A DNA stretch of 64,000 nucleotides from Haladaptatus caseinilyticus (GTDB lineage: Archaea > Halobacteriota > Halobacteria > Halobacteriales > Haladaptataceae). The notes under the pieces are model-generated. The model searched no databases and was not told the DNA's origin. It saw only the letters and a program-made list of their open reading frames with translations. Made by a program: the position numbers and the translations under genes. Shown here piece after piece: positions 27,793 to 36,554 of this stretch. The stretch is taken from contig NZ_CP111042.1 in the NCBI RefSeq assembly GCF_026248685.1, forward strand, positions 248,001 through 312,000, written 5' to 3'. Position 1 is the first letter of the stretch. Every line of letters begins with the position of its first letter.

Positions 27793-28680
27793 ATGGAAAA
27801 GGTATTAGTTACTGGCAGTTTCGGCCGGTTAGGTCGCTGGACGGTCGATATGCTGACCGACGACGGGTATACGGTCGTTGGCGTTGACAAGACACATCCG
27901 GGCTCGGGAGCGAGAACACGGGACAACGTGGAGCTCAAGTCCTGTGATCTCTCGACACAAGGTGCGATCGATGAACTGATTCACGAGGTCAACCCGGACG
28001 CAGTCGTACATCTCGCGGCCATCCCGAACCCGGAAGTATATCCGGGTACGCAGGTGTTCGAAAACAACGTAATGAGTACGTACAATGTCCTCAACGCTGC
28101 AGGGAAGGAAACCATCCCCGTCACGTGGGCATCGAGCGAGAGCGCGTACGGATTTCCGTTCGCAGAAGAGCCGGTTCTACCGGATTATCTCCCCATCGAC
28201 GAAGCTCATCCCCTGCGGCCGGAGGATCCATACGGTTCGTCGAAACTGGTGAGTGAGGACATCGCCGATGTCGTCACACGCCGGTATGATATCCCGATCG
28301 CCAGTCTCAGAATTTCGAACGTGCAATATCCGGGCGAGTATACGGTACTCGATGGTCGCGACTCGCTACGGAACGGGGTCGGTAATTTCTGGTCGTACGT
28401 AGACGGGCGCGATGTAGCGAATGCAGTCGTTCGAACACTCGAAGCGGACCTGTCGGGCCACGAGTCCTTCGTGATCGCTGCTGACGATAACTATCTAGGG
28501 AGACCGACGACGGAAGCGGTCGAGGAGTTCTTCGGTGGTCTCCCGGACGCTGTCTCGGTAAGTGGCGAGGATTCCGCGTTGAGTTCGGAAAAGGCGAAGC
28601 ATGTCCTCGGTTGGAATCCGAATCACACCTGGCGAACGGCTGCCGACGAGAACCAACCCGTACCGACGCTCACGAAATGA
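27793..28680 (+). CDS. NAD-dependent epimerase/dehydratase (extended SDR)
   Basis: The 295-residue protein has the nucleotide-binding TGSFGRLG (7-14), HLAAIPNP near residue 75 and the catalytic YGSSK with Y147 and K151. It belongs to the extended SDR family that includes sugar epimerases and uronate dehydrogenases. The adjacent GH4 and CBM9-like genes suggest it acts on the released sugar, perhaps as a dehydrogenase. The closest role cannot be fixed from sequence. An out-of-frame ATG 12 nt upstream is ignored because the coding frame starts here. Confidence 0.8.
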   Translation: MEKVLVTGSFGRLGRWTVDMLTDDGYTVVGVDKTHPGSGARTRDNVELKSCDLSTQGAIDELIHEVNPDAVVHLAAIPNPEVYPGTQVFENNVMSTYNVLNAAGKETIPVTWASSESAYGFPFAEEPVLPDYLPIDEAHPLRPEDPYGSSKLVSEDIADVVTRRYDIPIASLRISNVQYPGEYTVLDGRDSLRNGVGNFWSYVDGRDVANAVVRTLEADLSGHESFVIAADDNYLGRPTTEAVEEFFGGLPDAVSVSGEDSALSSEKAKHVLGWNPNHTWRTAADENQPVPTLTK

Positions 28681-28750
28681 GTGTAGTATCGAAAAGCGAA
28701 GTCACGAAGAACGCTCCCGAATCATCGAAGGTCGAGGACCGTTTGCAGCC

Positions 28751-29425
28751 ATGAGGGAGACCGTTATTACATCGACGAAAAGTGTTGTTCCCCTCGATGA
28801 CTCCATCGAGGGGACCCCCTGGGCTCAAGCCACCCCTCTCGGTGTCGACCAGTTTAACTGGTATCGGAACGGACCAAAGCCGTCCCTGACCGCACGAACC
28901 CTGTACGATGATGAGGCTCTGTATCTACACTTCCAGGTGGAGGATCACCACATCTCGTCTCAGGTGACGGCACTGAACGGGCCGACGTTTCAGGATAGTT
29001 CGGTCGAACTGTTTGCGGATCCGAATCCAGACGAGGATTCACGCTATTTCAATTTCGAGGCGAACTGTTGTGGCTACTTCAAACTGGCTTGGCAGGAGGA
29101 AGGTTGGCAAGAACGCGGTATCGGTCGCGACCTCGTTTCGGCGAGTTCGGCCGAACGAATTCGCGTCGAAACATCCATCGAAGGATCGACGCACGAACCA
29201 CGAGATGACGATACTGGGTGGTGGTTGGCCGCCGCTATCCCCTTTTCCGTACTCCGATCATTGACTGGTGTCGACATCGATCCGAATCCTGGTACCGTCT
29301 GGAGCGGGAACGTGTATCGGAGTGGTGTTGCTTCCGATGAACAGAAAGCAACTTGGAATCCCATGCCGACGGAAGAACCGGCGTACCATTCACCGGAGTA
29401 CTTCGGTCGGTTTCGATTCGATTGA
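28751..29425 (+). CDS. CBM9/DOMON-like carbohydrate-binding protein
   Basis: The 224-residue product contains the beta-sandwich features of family 9-like binding modules: WAQATPLGVDQF, ARTLYDDEALYLHFQVEDHH and DSSVELFADPNPDEDSRYFNFE. There is no signal peptide visible, so it may be cytoplasmic. Such stand-alone proteins accompany polysaccharide or glycoside breakdown genes. It follows the SDR gene by about 70 bp in the same direction. An in-frame extension overlapping the SDR gene exists but lacks homology. Confidence 0.7.
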   Translation: MRETVITSTKSVVPLDDSIEGTPWAQATPLGVDQFNWYRNGPKPSLTARTLYDDEALYLHFQVEDHHISSQVTALNGPTFQDSSVELFADPNPDEDSRYFNFEANCCGYFKLAWQEEGWQERGIGRDLVSASSAERIRVETSIEGSTHEPRDDDTGWWLAAAIPFSVLRSLTGVDIDPNPGTVWSGNVYRSGVASDEQKATWNPMPTEEPAYHSPEYFGRFRFD

Positions 29426-29509
29426 GCGGTTGTCGACTTGACACCGGTTCACATCACTGCGGAGGACTGATTCCATACACTCCTCAACCCATCCACGAAA
29501 TGTACGATA

Positions 29510-30727
29510 TCAACTGATAAATTCCGTCCACGGACCCTCAATATACGGATATCTTTCGATAACGTCGTGGTTCACCTCAATTCCGAGTCCGGGTTTGTCC
29601 GGAAGCGTGAGCGTTCCATCCGTGATTCGGAGTGGATTCGATAGTATGTCGGTTGCGAGCGGATTGGGGTACATTCCCGATCCACTCCCGTCCTCATAGA
29701 TGGGATATTCGAGGAACGGTGTTCCGGGTGTCGCTGCCGCCAAGTGGGCGTTTGCGATGAGTCCGAGTTCCGTTCCGAAGTGGTGTGGGACGAAGGTAAC
29801 CGGCGACTCTCGACAATAGTCGATGACTTTTCGACAGCCGGAAAACCCGCAATGTTGTCGCACATCGCCTTGCAGATAGTCGACACCACCGGTCTTTGCA
29901 AATTCGATCAGATCCTCTGGCATCGCTTTGCTTTCCCCACCGGCCAACGGGACACCCGATTGTTTCGTGAGGGCTGTATACTGTTCGTGGTCGCTCGGTT
30001 CGAGCGGCTCTTCGATCCACCGTACGCCATACTTTTTGTGCTCTGACACAAGGCCGATGACGGTATTCAAATCGTACGACCCCTGTCCGAGCCCCCACCA
30101 GGTATGGCCATCGACCATGATGTCTATCCGATCATCGATAGCATCGTGAACCCGTCGTATCATCTCTCGGTCTTCGTCCGGCCCTCGGCCAGCATGGTAT
30201 TTGTATCCACTGAACCCTGCTTCCATGACGCGTTTCGCTTCGGTGGCCACCTTGTCCGGAGAGAGGTACATGCCTCCCGACGCATAGAGTTGAATCTCGG
30301 GTGAAATGTCGTCTGTCTCGCCTAGCAGTTCGTACACTGGGACGCCGTTTTGTTTGCCCTTGATATCGTGGAGCGCGATGTCGAGGGCTGCAGTGGATCG
30401 AGACTTGAACTGCTGTGAGAGGGCCGTCTGCCGGATGATTTTCCCCACAGTTTCTATCGATGTGATCACTTCTCGTTTCAGACTGGGAGCGATCGCCCGT
30501 TCGATCACGTTCACGAAGTTATCGAGTGTTCCATCGTTCGAGAACTCCCTCATCACGGAGCTACTGGCGTCTACTGGCGCGTACCCTATCTCCCCATCGA
30601 CCGTCTCGACAGTTATGAGCACCAAATCGCGTTTGAATATTCGTCTTCGACCACTGTAGAGTTGATATTCTCGCGGGGGATCGAGTGGGGACGACAGGTT
30701 ATATGCCTGTATATCAGCAATTTGCAT
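29510..30727 (-). CDS. Enolase-superfamily dehydratase (mandelate racemase-like), copy 1
   Basis: The 405-residue protein has the three metal ligands of the superfamily: D206 (MVDGHTWW), E240 (EEP) and E265 (AGGES). The catalytic strand reads GYKYHAG, so the usual KxK is K176-x-H, and a HHFGTELG block supplies a His. It probably dehydrates a sugar acid. It is paired with the similar protein at 32821-34059, and both lie next to GH4 genes. Two palindromes upstream (30911-30933 and 31029-31045) may regulate it. Confidence 0.8.
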   Translation of the reverse strand: MQIADIQAYNLSSPLDPPREYQLYSGRRRIFKRDLVLITVETVDGEIGYAPVDASSSVMREFSNDGTLDNFVNVIERAIAPSLKREVITSIETVGKIIRQTALSQQFKSRSTAALDIALHDIKGKQNGVPVYELLGETDDISPEIQLYASGGMYLSPDKVATEAKRVMEAGFSGYKYHAGRGPDEDREMIRRVHDAIDDRIDIMVDGHTWWGLGQGSYDLNTVIGLVSEHKKYGVRWIEEPLEPSDHEQYTALTKQSGVPLAGGESKAMPEDLIEFAKTGGVDYLQGDVRQHCGFSGCRKVIDYCRESPVTFVPHHFGTELGLIANAHLAAATPGTPFLEYPIYEDGSGSGMYPNPLATDILSNPLRITDGTLTLPDKPGLGIEVNHDVIERYPYIEGPWTEFIS

Positions 30728-30910
30728 CTCTCTGCATTACAGTACACGTAGATGGTTTATATACTTATTCTCCTGTAACAATTGCTCTCTCGTTGGATAG
30801 CCGAGAATCATCACCGATTATTCACCTACCAATCGAAAATCAAGGTTTTACGACGCATGGCGAGTCGCCCCGTTAGAACCCGTCCTACTGATATCCCGAC
30901 TTCTCGAACC

Positions 30911-30933
30911 TACGTTCGGAATTGTCGAACGTA
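30911..30933. promoter_or_regulatory. Perfect palindrome, arms TACGTTCG/CGAACGTA
   Basis: The 8-bp arms are separated by GAATTGT. It lies about 185 bp upstream of the enolase-like gene at 29510-30727 and contains the GTTCG-N7-CGAAC core shared with 31029-31045. Confidence 0.5.
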
Positions 30934-31028
30934 TCACTGTGGGTTCCTTTTTGTCTGAATAAGATTTACAGTACTAATGCTGTAACGGGTTTATACACTA
31001 ATAGTTCATGAGGTACGGATTCAGATTC

Positions 31029-31045
31029 GTTCGATATTATCGAAC
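31029..31045. promoter_or_regulatory. Palindrome GTTCGATATTATCGAAC
   Basis: This 17-bp site has 8-bp arms around a single base. It lies in the same 436-bp gap as 30911-30933 and matches sites near 18025 and 18148. The rest of this gap holds no gene. Confidence 0.5.
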
Positions 31046-31163
31046 ATACCGGTCGAAACACTTGAATCGGTGATTTTAGCCGTTCCACTGACGAATTAGT
31101 GTGGGTGTGGACCGAAATACGCGAAAAGGATGTCGAAAGCCTCGGAACGGACGTCGCCCGGGA

Positions 31164-32657
31164 TTAGGAGTGAAACGCGTTCGATTCCGAGAGAACATCT
31201 GACGCGTCGAGATCCCAATCAATGAGATAGCTCTCTTCCGCAGCGATGAGTTCAGCGAACAGTTCCCGAGCAGTTTCCGTCTGGAGCGTCCTAACTTGGG
31301 GATCATTGAGGAACGCCTGGAACGCGAGATCGACGTTCCCGTCATCGACAGCCGCCTCGATGAGCGTCTCATGGGTTTCGACGTGGGAGCAAAGCTGTGT
31401 TCGAACCGGTCGCGGAAGCGATCCGGCGGTGATCGGTTTCACGTTGTTCGGTGTGATCAATGCATTCGTCTCGACGACTGCCCCGTCGGGGAGATCGGAA
31501 ACCTGACCGTGATTCGGGAGGTTGACGTGTGTCTTCATCATGCCCCCATTGGTAAGCGTCTTGATGAGATCGACGGCGATTTCTCCGGACTCCGCGAGCG
31601 AAAACTCCTCTGTGCCGTCCATCCAGGACTTGACGTCGTACGTCTGATGATCTGTCGCGTTGTCTTCCCAGTGCTGGCTGCGATATTCGCTCGTCGTGCG
31701 TTTGACTCCCCACCGATTGAGGTCGTCGGGCATCGCCCCTTGAATGAACCACGGTGCATACTCGACCAAGTGTCGGTCACCCGCTGCGGGAAGGACCCCA
31801 AATCGACGATAGAGTTCAAATGTTACCTGATTGTTGTCGACAAACGGATCCTCATCCGCCATCTCCGCCACACTGAACTCCCGCAGCGCTCCTTCCTGTT
31901 TGAGGTGATAGTCGATGACTTCGAAGAGATCGATTCCGCGCCAGTAGGCCTCGTCAACCCACGTGAAATGGTTGATCCCTTTGACGTTAATGTCGATCTC
32001 ATCGCGATCAGGACGTCCCTCGTCGAAGTATTCGCCCACGAGGTCGGCTAGCATGTCTTGAGCGTGGAATACCTCGTGGCACAATCCAAGCACATTGATC
32101 TCGGGGAACGCTTCGTACAGTGCCCGGGTCGCCCAGGTCATCGGATTTGTGTAATTCAATACCCATGCATCGGGGCACTGTTCACCGATGGCGGTTCCCA
32201 ACTCTCGATACACCGGGATGGTTCGCATCGCACGCAGTATCCCTCCAGGGCCGATAGTCGCAGCGACGGCTCCGTATATCCCGTACTTTTCCGGAATATC
32301 GAGGTCATGGACGAAGGTCTCAGCAGGGTTGAACTGGGTCGAGAGAATGACGAAGTCTGCGCCGTCAAGTGCCGTGGCACGGTCTTCGACCGCGGTGTAC
32401 TCCCAGTCACCGACGGCGTCCTCTTTATTTTGTACCCAGTTACCGAATTTCGCATTGAGTTTGGCACTCTTGTGGTTGACATCGTACAGGGCGACCTCAC
32501 CCTTGACATCTGTACAGAGGGCAAGGTCACGGAACAAGTTCGGTGCCCACTGTCGACTACCACCTCCGATGTACGTGATTTTGACGCGATTGTCCGGGAG
32601 CTCTGGGAGCGATTGCTGTCGGCTGCTCTGGTCGATCAACTGCTGATCATTCACCAT
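31164..32657 (-). CDS. GH4 family glycosidase, copy 2
   Basis: The 497-residue protein has GGGSRQW at 31-37, NYTNPM at 168-173, LCHEVFH with C193 and H194, and GINHFTWV with H230, the same positions as in copy 1. The two GH4 proteins are clearly paralogs. It should cleave a glycoside or uronoside with NAD+ and a divalent metal. It is placed just downstream of the second enolase-like gene (32821-34059) on the same strand, with about 160 bp between. The C-terminal ~60 residues differ most from copy 1. Confidence 0.85.
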   Translation of the reverse strand: MVNDQQLIDQSSRQQSLPELPDNRVKITYIGGGSRQWAPNLFRDLALCTDVKGEVALYDVNHKSAKLNAKFGNWVQNKEDAVGDWEYTAVEDRATALDGADFVILSTQFNPAETFVHDLDIPEKYGIYGAVAATIGPGGILRAMRTIPVYRELGTAIGEQCPDAWVLNYTNPMTWATRALYEAFPEINVLGLCHEVFHAQDMLADLVGEYFDEGRPDRDEIDINVKGINHFTWVDEAYWRGIDLFEVIDYHLKQEGALREFSVAEMADEDPFVDNNQVTFELYRRFGVLPAAGDRHLVEYAPWFIQGAMPDDLNRWGVKRTTSEYRSQHWEDNATDHQTYDVKSWMDGTEEFSLAESGEIAVDLIKTLTNGGMMKTHVNLPNHGQVSDLPDGAVVETNALITPNNVKPITAGSLPRPVRTQLCSHVETHETLIEAAVDDGNVDLAFQAFLNDPQVRTLQTETARELFAELIAAEESYLIDWDLDASDVLSESNAFHS

Positions 32658-32820
32658 GGACAGTAGTATCTTTCAGGGGGGTCTTAGGTGTTGTGCTAAA
32701 TATTTAAATAAGTGTACATTTCCCACACTTCGAAGATACGAACGGCGTGAAAAACGACGTATCGACCCGATCGATCAGATATTCAGCCAGCGGGAAGATT
32801 CTATGTGATGTCTCGCACGC

Positions 32821-34059
32821 TCACTCGTCGTAGGAAAACTCGGTCCATGCACCCTCAACGAACGGATAGTCCTCGATGACGTCCATATCCACGTCGATTC
32901 CCAATCCCGGTCCGTCCGGAACCGTCAACACGCCGGAATCGATGTTCGGCGTTCCATCGACGAGGTCAAATGCCAAATCGAACGGGTACATTCCTGGATC
33001 CGCGGACGACTCGAGCGCTGGGTCGTTTTCGAAAACGGGGTATTCCAGTAACTCCGCTTGGGAAACGGCCGCAGTGAGATGCGCGTTCGCAATCAACCCG
33101 AGCCACGTCCCGAAGTTGTGGGGGACGAACGTGACGTCTCGGTCGATACAGAACTCCGCGGCGTCCCAACATCCCGAAAATCCACCGTGATGGCGCACAT
33201 CCCCTTGAAGGAAGTCCACAGCACCCGTACGCCCGAGTTCGAGTAACCCCGGGGCGGACTCCTCGCTCTCTCCACCAGCGAGCGAGACTCTGTTGTCGCA
33301 GAGAGCGCGATAACCGTCGTAATCGTCCGGATCAACCGGCTCTTCGACCCAATACACGTCGTGCGTCGCGGCATGTTCAACGAGCGATGTGACGGTCTCG
33401 GTTCCGTACGACTGACCATCCATCTTCCACCATGTGTGCGCGTCGACCATTATCTCCATCTCGACTGCCTCGACGAGACGTTCGACGATTCGACGGTCAC
33501 CTTTCGGACCGATACCGGGACGATACTTGTATCCGAAGAATCCCAAATCATCGAGGATTTCGGCCTGCCGTACGTATCCTTCCGGATCCATATACATCCC
33601 CGCACTCGCGTACAGCGGCAGTTCTGTGGTCGCTGCCGTGTCGTGACGCTCGCAAAGCAATTCGTAGATCGGCGCCCCGACCTGCTTTCCGAGGAGGTCG
33701 TACAGGGATACGTCGATCACGGAACGGATCTGGTTACGGAGTCGTACCGGGAAATCCATCGTTTTGATCAGGGAATGGACTCGTTCGATATCATCGATCG
33801 TTTTCCCTTCGAGTTCATCTGCGACCGGCCCGTTGATCACGTCGGCAAAGTTTCCCTGAGATTCGCCGTCGAAGTACTCCCGCATCGCGGAGCTACTTGC
33901 ACCCGCAGGCGCAAACCCTCGCGCACCATTCACAGTCTCAACGACGACGAGAACGACATCTCGTTTCAGGAGTCGACGGGTACCTGCGTGAAAACGACGG
34001 GACTGTACTGGGTCGATCGGCGAGGACAGTGCGTATCCATGAACGTCGACGATGTTCAT
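32821..34059 (-). CDS. Enolase-superfamily dehydratase (mandelate racemase-like), copy 2
   Basis: The 412-residue protein shares the overall sequence of copy 1 (29510-30727): D206 (MVDAHTWW), VEEP near 240 and AGGES near 264. The catalytic strand is GYKYRPG, so the second Lys of KxK is Arg (Lys-x-Arg). FVPHNFGTWLG supplies the His side. It likely dehydrates a sugar acid formed in this island. Loss of one catalytic Lys in both copies suggests a stereochemistry or substrate different from classic mandelate racemases. Confidence 0.8.
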   Translation of the reverse strand: MNIVDVHGYALSSPIDPVQSRRFHAGTRRLLKRDVVLVVVETVNGARGFAPAGASSSAMREYFDGESQGNFADVINGPVADELEGKTIDDIERVHSLIKTMDFPVRLRNQIRSVIDVSLYDLLGKQVGAPIYELLCERHDTAATTELPLYASAGMYMDPEGYVRQAEILDDLGFFGYKYRPGIGPKGDRRIVERLVEAVEMEIMVDAHTWWKMDGQSYGTETVTSLVEHAATHDVYWVEEPVDPDDYDGYRALCDNRVSLAGGESEESAPGLLELGRTGAVDFLQGDVRHHGGFSGCWDAAEFCIDRDVTFVPHNFGTWLGLIANAHLTAAVSQAELLEYPVFENDPALESSADPGMYPFDLAFDLVDGTPNIDSGVLTVPDGPGLGIDVDMDVIEDYPFVEGAWTEFSYDE

Positions 34060-34263
34060 GTACCCTTCATCGATGACAGGGACTTAAATTACTAGCTCGA
34101 TACGAACGCACTTACTACAGGTCGGTCCCTCCGAGTCGAAATCGGTTGCAATTCCCACCTGAAACGTGCTTCCGATACGAAAAGCGCGATGTCGAGATAG
34201 TCCAATAAATATACTTATATCGTATTTGTTGGTAATTATTCATAGTATTCTGTTGATAACAGG

Positions 34264-34273
34264 ACTTATATCC
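34264..34273 (+). promoter_or_regulatory. TATA box of the DapA-family gene
   Basis: ACTTATATCC is centred about 25 nt before the ATG at 34294. Confidence 0.4.
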
Positions 34274-34293
34274 TACGGGATGGATTCTCAACT

Positions 34294-35232
34294 ATGTCTT
34301 TGTCAGATGACAAGGTACGGAAGCGTCTCCGAGGCGTTGCAGTTGGTTTGTTGACTCCATTCGGTGAAGAGTCGGAGATCCAATACGAGAAGCTCGAAGA
34401 AAACGCCAAATCGATCTACAACGAAGGAATTCGGACGTTTCTCTCAACCGCGAATATAAGCGAATATCATTCGTTGACCCATGATGAGAGGGTGGAAGTG
34501 GCCGAAACGAACGTTGACGCAGTGCCATCGGATGCATGTGTACTCGCTGGAGTCGGTGGCAATACGGTGGAAGCACAACAGCTTATTCGAGAGTACGACG
34601 ACGTCGGTGTTGATGCAATGATGATCATGCCTCCGGATCATACATACGTTCACGAACAGGGGCTCCTCCAGTATTATCGAAAACTCACATCGGTCACGGA
34701 GACACCACTGGTGCCGTACGTTCGAGGATTCAACCCGTCGGTCGAATTCCTCCGTGATATGAGCAGTGTGGAAGGCATCGTCGGCATCAAGTATGCGCTC
34801 GAAGATCCGTTGAAACTTGGAGCGAGTGTCGCCGCCGGGGATGACGATTTGGTTTGGGTTGACGGTCTCGCCGAACCGTTTTCGATCTCGTTCTGGAACG
34901 AGGGCATCGAGGGCTTCTCCGCCGGCGTCAGTAACTTTCGACCGAAAGTCGGCCTTGAACTCTTTGACGCGCTCTCGTCCGGGGACTGGGAATATGCTCG
35001 GCAGCTCCGGAACATTTGCCTACCCTATCAGAACTTCCGTGGGGAAACCGGCCAGAACAATACAATCCCCGGAGCGATCAGTGTCCCGGCGGTGAAGAAG
35101 GGACTCGATCTCGCTGGCCTCCACGGCGGGCAGGTACGTGAGCCGATCTGTCCGCTTTCGCCGGAGGAAGAACGCCGGGCGGAAGAACTTTATCGACAAC
35201 TCGACGATGACATCGAACAGGTAATCGGATGA
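34294..35232 (+). CDS. DapA/KDG aldolase-family lyase
   Basis: The 312-residue protein is a class I lyase-type TIM barrel. K166 in GIVGIKYA should form the Schiff base and Y142 in VPYVRG is the catalytic Tyr. The family includes dihydrodipicolinate synthase, 2-keto-3-deoxygluconate aldolases and 5-keto-4-deoxyglucarate dehydratase. Given the uronate dehydrogenase-like and enolase-like neighbours, cleavage or decarboxylating dehydration of a 2-keto-3-deoxy sugar acid is likely. The GVSNF and EEERRAEELYRQ parts give no finer answer. Confidence 0.8.
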   Translation: MSLSDDKVRKRLRGVAVGLLTPFGEESEIQYEKLEENAKSIYNEGIRTFLSTANISEYHSLTHDERVEVAETNVDAVPSDACVLAGVGGNTVEAQQLIREYDDVGVDAMMIMPPDHTYVHEQGLLQYYRKLTSVTETPLVPYVRGFNPSVEFLRDMSSVEGIVGIKYALEDPLKLGASVAAGDDDLVWVDGLAEPFSISFWNEGIEGFSAGVSNFRPKVGLELFDALSSGDWEYARQLRNICLPYQNFRGETGQNNTIPGAISVPAVKKGLDLAGLHGGQVREPICPLSPEEERRAEELYRQLDDDIEQVIG

Positions 35233-35378
35233 TCTCATCTGCCGACCCGCATACGGATTGACGCGTATATCATTTCGAGAGGAACTCATTCGTCTCCCTA
35301 TGGCCTCGGACGATCTCTGCCTCGCTATAATCCGTTCTGAGATCGAGTGACAGGCCTTTCCCTGGAAGTTGAATTCCC

Positions 35379-36215
35379 TCACGGTGGGGCATTCCATTCC
35401 TCCCCGTCGTCCTGGGGTCGGTAGTCGATTTTTGACCGCGCATGCTCCAGATCGAACCAGCGTCGATAGTTGTCGCTGACGCCATAGAAAACGTCGAATT
35501 CGACGTTTTCGTCCTGAAGGCAACAATCGACTTGGTGGGCGAAGTCCCGTCTGGACTGCCACATCGCCTTCATCCGAGCGACCTGTTCGTTGTACTCCGA
35601 ACTTCCTCGTTCGAATTCTCCTTCTTCCACCCCGTTTTCGGCGTCGCCGTAGGGATGGTCGTACGCTTTGTCACGGACGCTGCAGATCCGCAAGGCATAG
35701 AATCGTTTCGGGTACTCATAATTCTCGACATAATAGCGACCGAGGTTTTCACCGAAACTCTTGGTGGTCCCATAGAAGGAATCCGGACGAACGGAAACGG
35801 TGTGATCGAGTACGATGTCGGTATCGGGGTGATAGATTTCGGGCGAATTCTCGCGCTCGTACATCCCAACCACATGGTTCGTCGATCCGAAAACGAACGT
35901 TTCGACCTCTGCTTCGCGGGCGGCCTCCAATGCGTTGAGCATTCCGATGACATTCGGCTCGAAAACGTCATGCCAAGTCCCATCTACGTACGGATATGCG
36001 GCGAGATGAATGACCGCGTCCTGTCCGTCGAATGCGGATCGCATCGTGTCGTAATCCGAGACGTTTGCGATTACAGTGTCGAACCCTCCATACGGATGAT
36101 TGTCGGGACGATCCGATCGGTTTAAATACGTGAACTGATAATTCTGTCGGTCGTGAAGATGGTCAATGATGGCTGTACCGCAACGACCATACGTACCCGT
36201 CAAGAGAACGTTCAT
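35379..36215 (-). CDS. Uronate dehydrogenase-like SDR
   Basis: The 278-residue protein has TGTYGRCG (6-13), FGSTNHVVGMY (109-119) and RPDSFYGTTK with Y148 and K152. The sequences around the Ser/Thr-Asn-His and RPDS-YG motifs are those I recognise from NAD-dependent uronate dehydrogenases. These oxidise hexuronates to aldarolactones at C1. It is divergent from the third enolase-like gene, a natural next enzyme. The C-terminus ends in an acidic tail. Confidence 0.8.
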   Translation of the reverse strand: MNVLLTGTYGRCGTAIIDHLHDRQNYQFTYLNRSDRPDNHPYGGFDTVIANVSDYDTMRSAFDGQDAVIHLAAYPYVDGTWHDVFEPNVIGMLNALEAAREAEVETFVFGSTNHVVGMYERENSPEIYHPDTDIVLDHTVSVRPDSFYGTTKSFGENLGRYYVENYEYPKRFYALRICSVRDKAYDHPYGDAENGVEEGEFERGSSEYNEQVARMKAMWQSRRDFAHQVDCCLQDENVEFDVFYGVSDNYRRWFDLEHARSKIDYRPQDDGEEWNAPP

Positions 36216-36275
36216 CTATTGTAACGACAAGACCGTATATCATAAATCTGTGCTTCGGACGAATGGATGTAGGTA

Positions 36276-36386
36276 ATGATTTGGTTCTCGCAGTTAATCG
36301 AGTCGCTTTCGTTTATCCTCCCTAACTGGTTGAATGATCACTGTGCCCGAAACACATATGTGTCGCCGAGGAGAGAACCAAATCAT
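36276..36386. repeat. Inverted repeat pair ATGATTTGGTTCTC around an 83-bp spacer
   Basis: Perfect 14-bp arms lie at 36276-36289 and 36373-36386. The spacer contains the palindrome ACACATATGTGT. The element sits in the 339-bp gap between the divergent uronate dehydrogenase and enolase genes. It could be paired regulator sites, one per promoter, or a very small mobile element. Confidence 0.45.
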
Positions 36387-36554
36387 AGGCTCGGATGAGA
36401 CATGAATTATCGTGGTAGAAAATCGACGATATTCGCAATCAGTGTGCTCGATGTGAGTCACACCGTGAGTGAGGAACCACCGTAGACGATCTATCCACGA
36501 TCAGTATTGCCTGACACACCGACCACCGACTCAAACGAAACAAGGGAAATCAGC

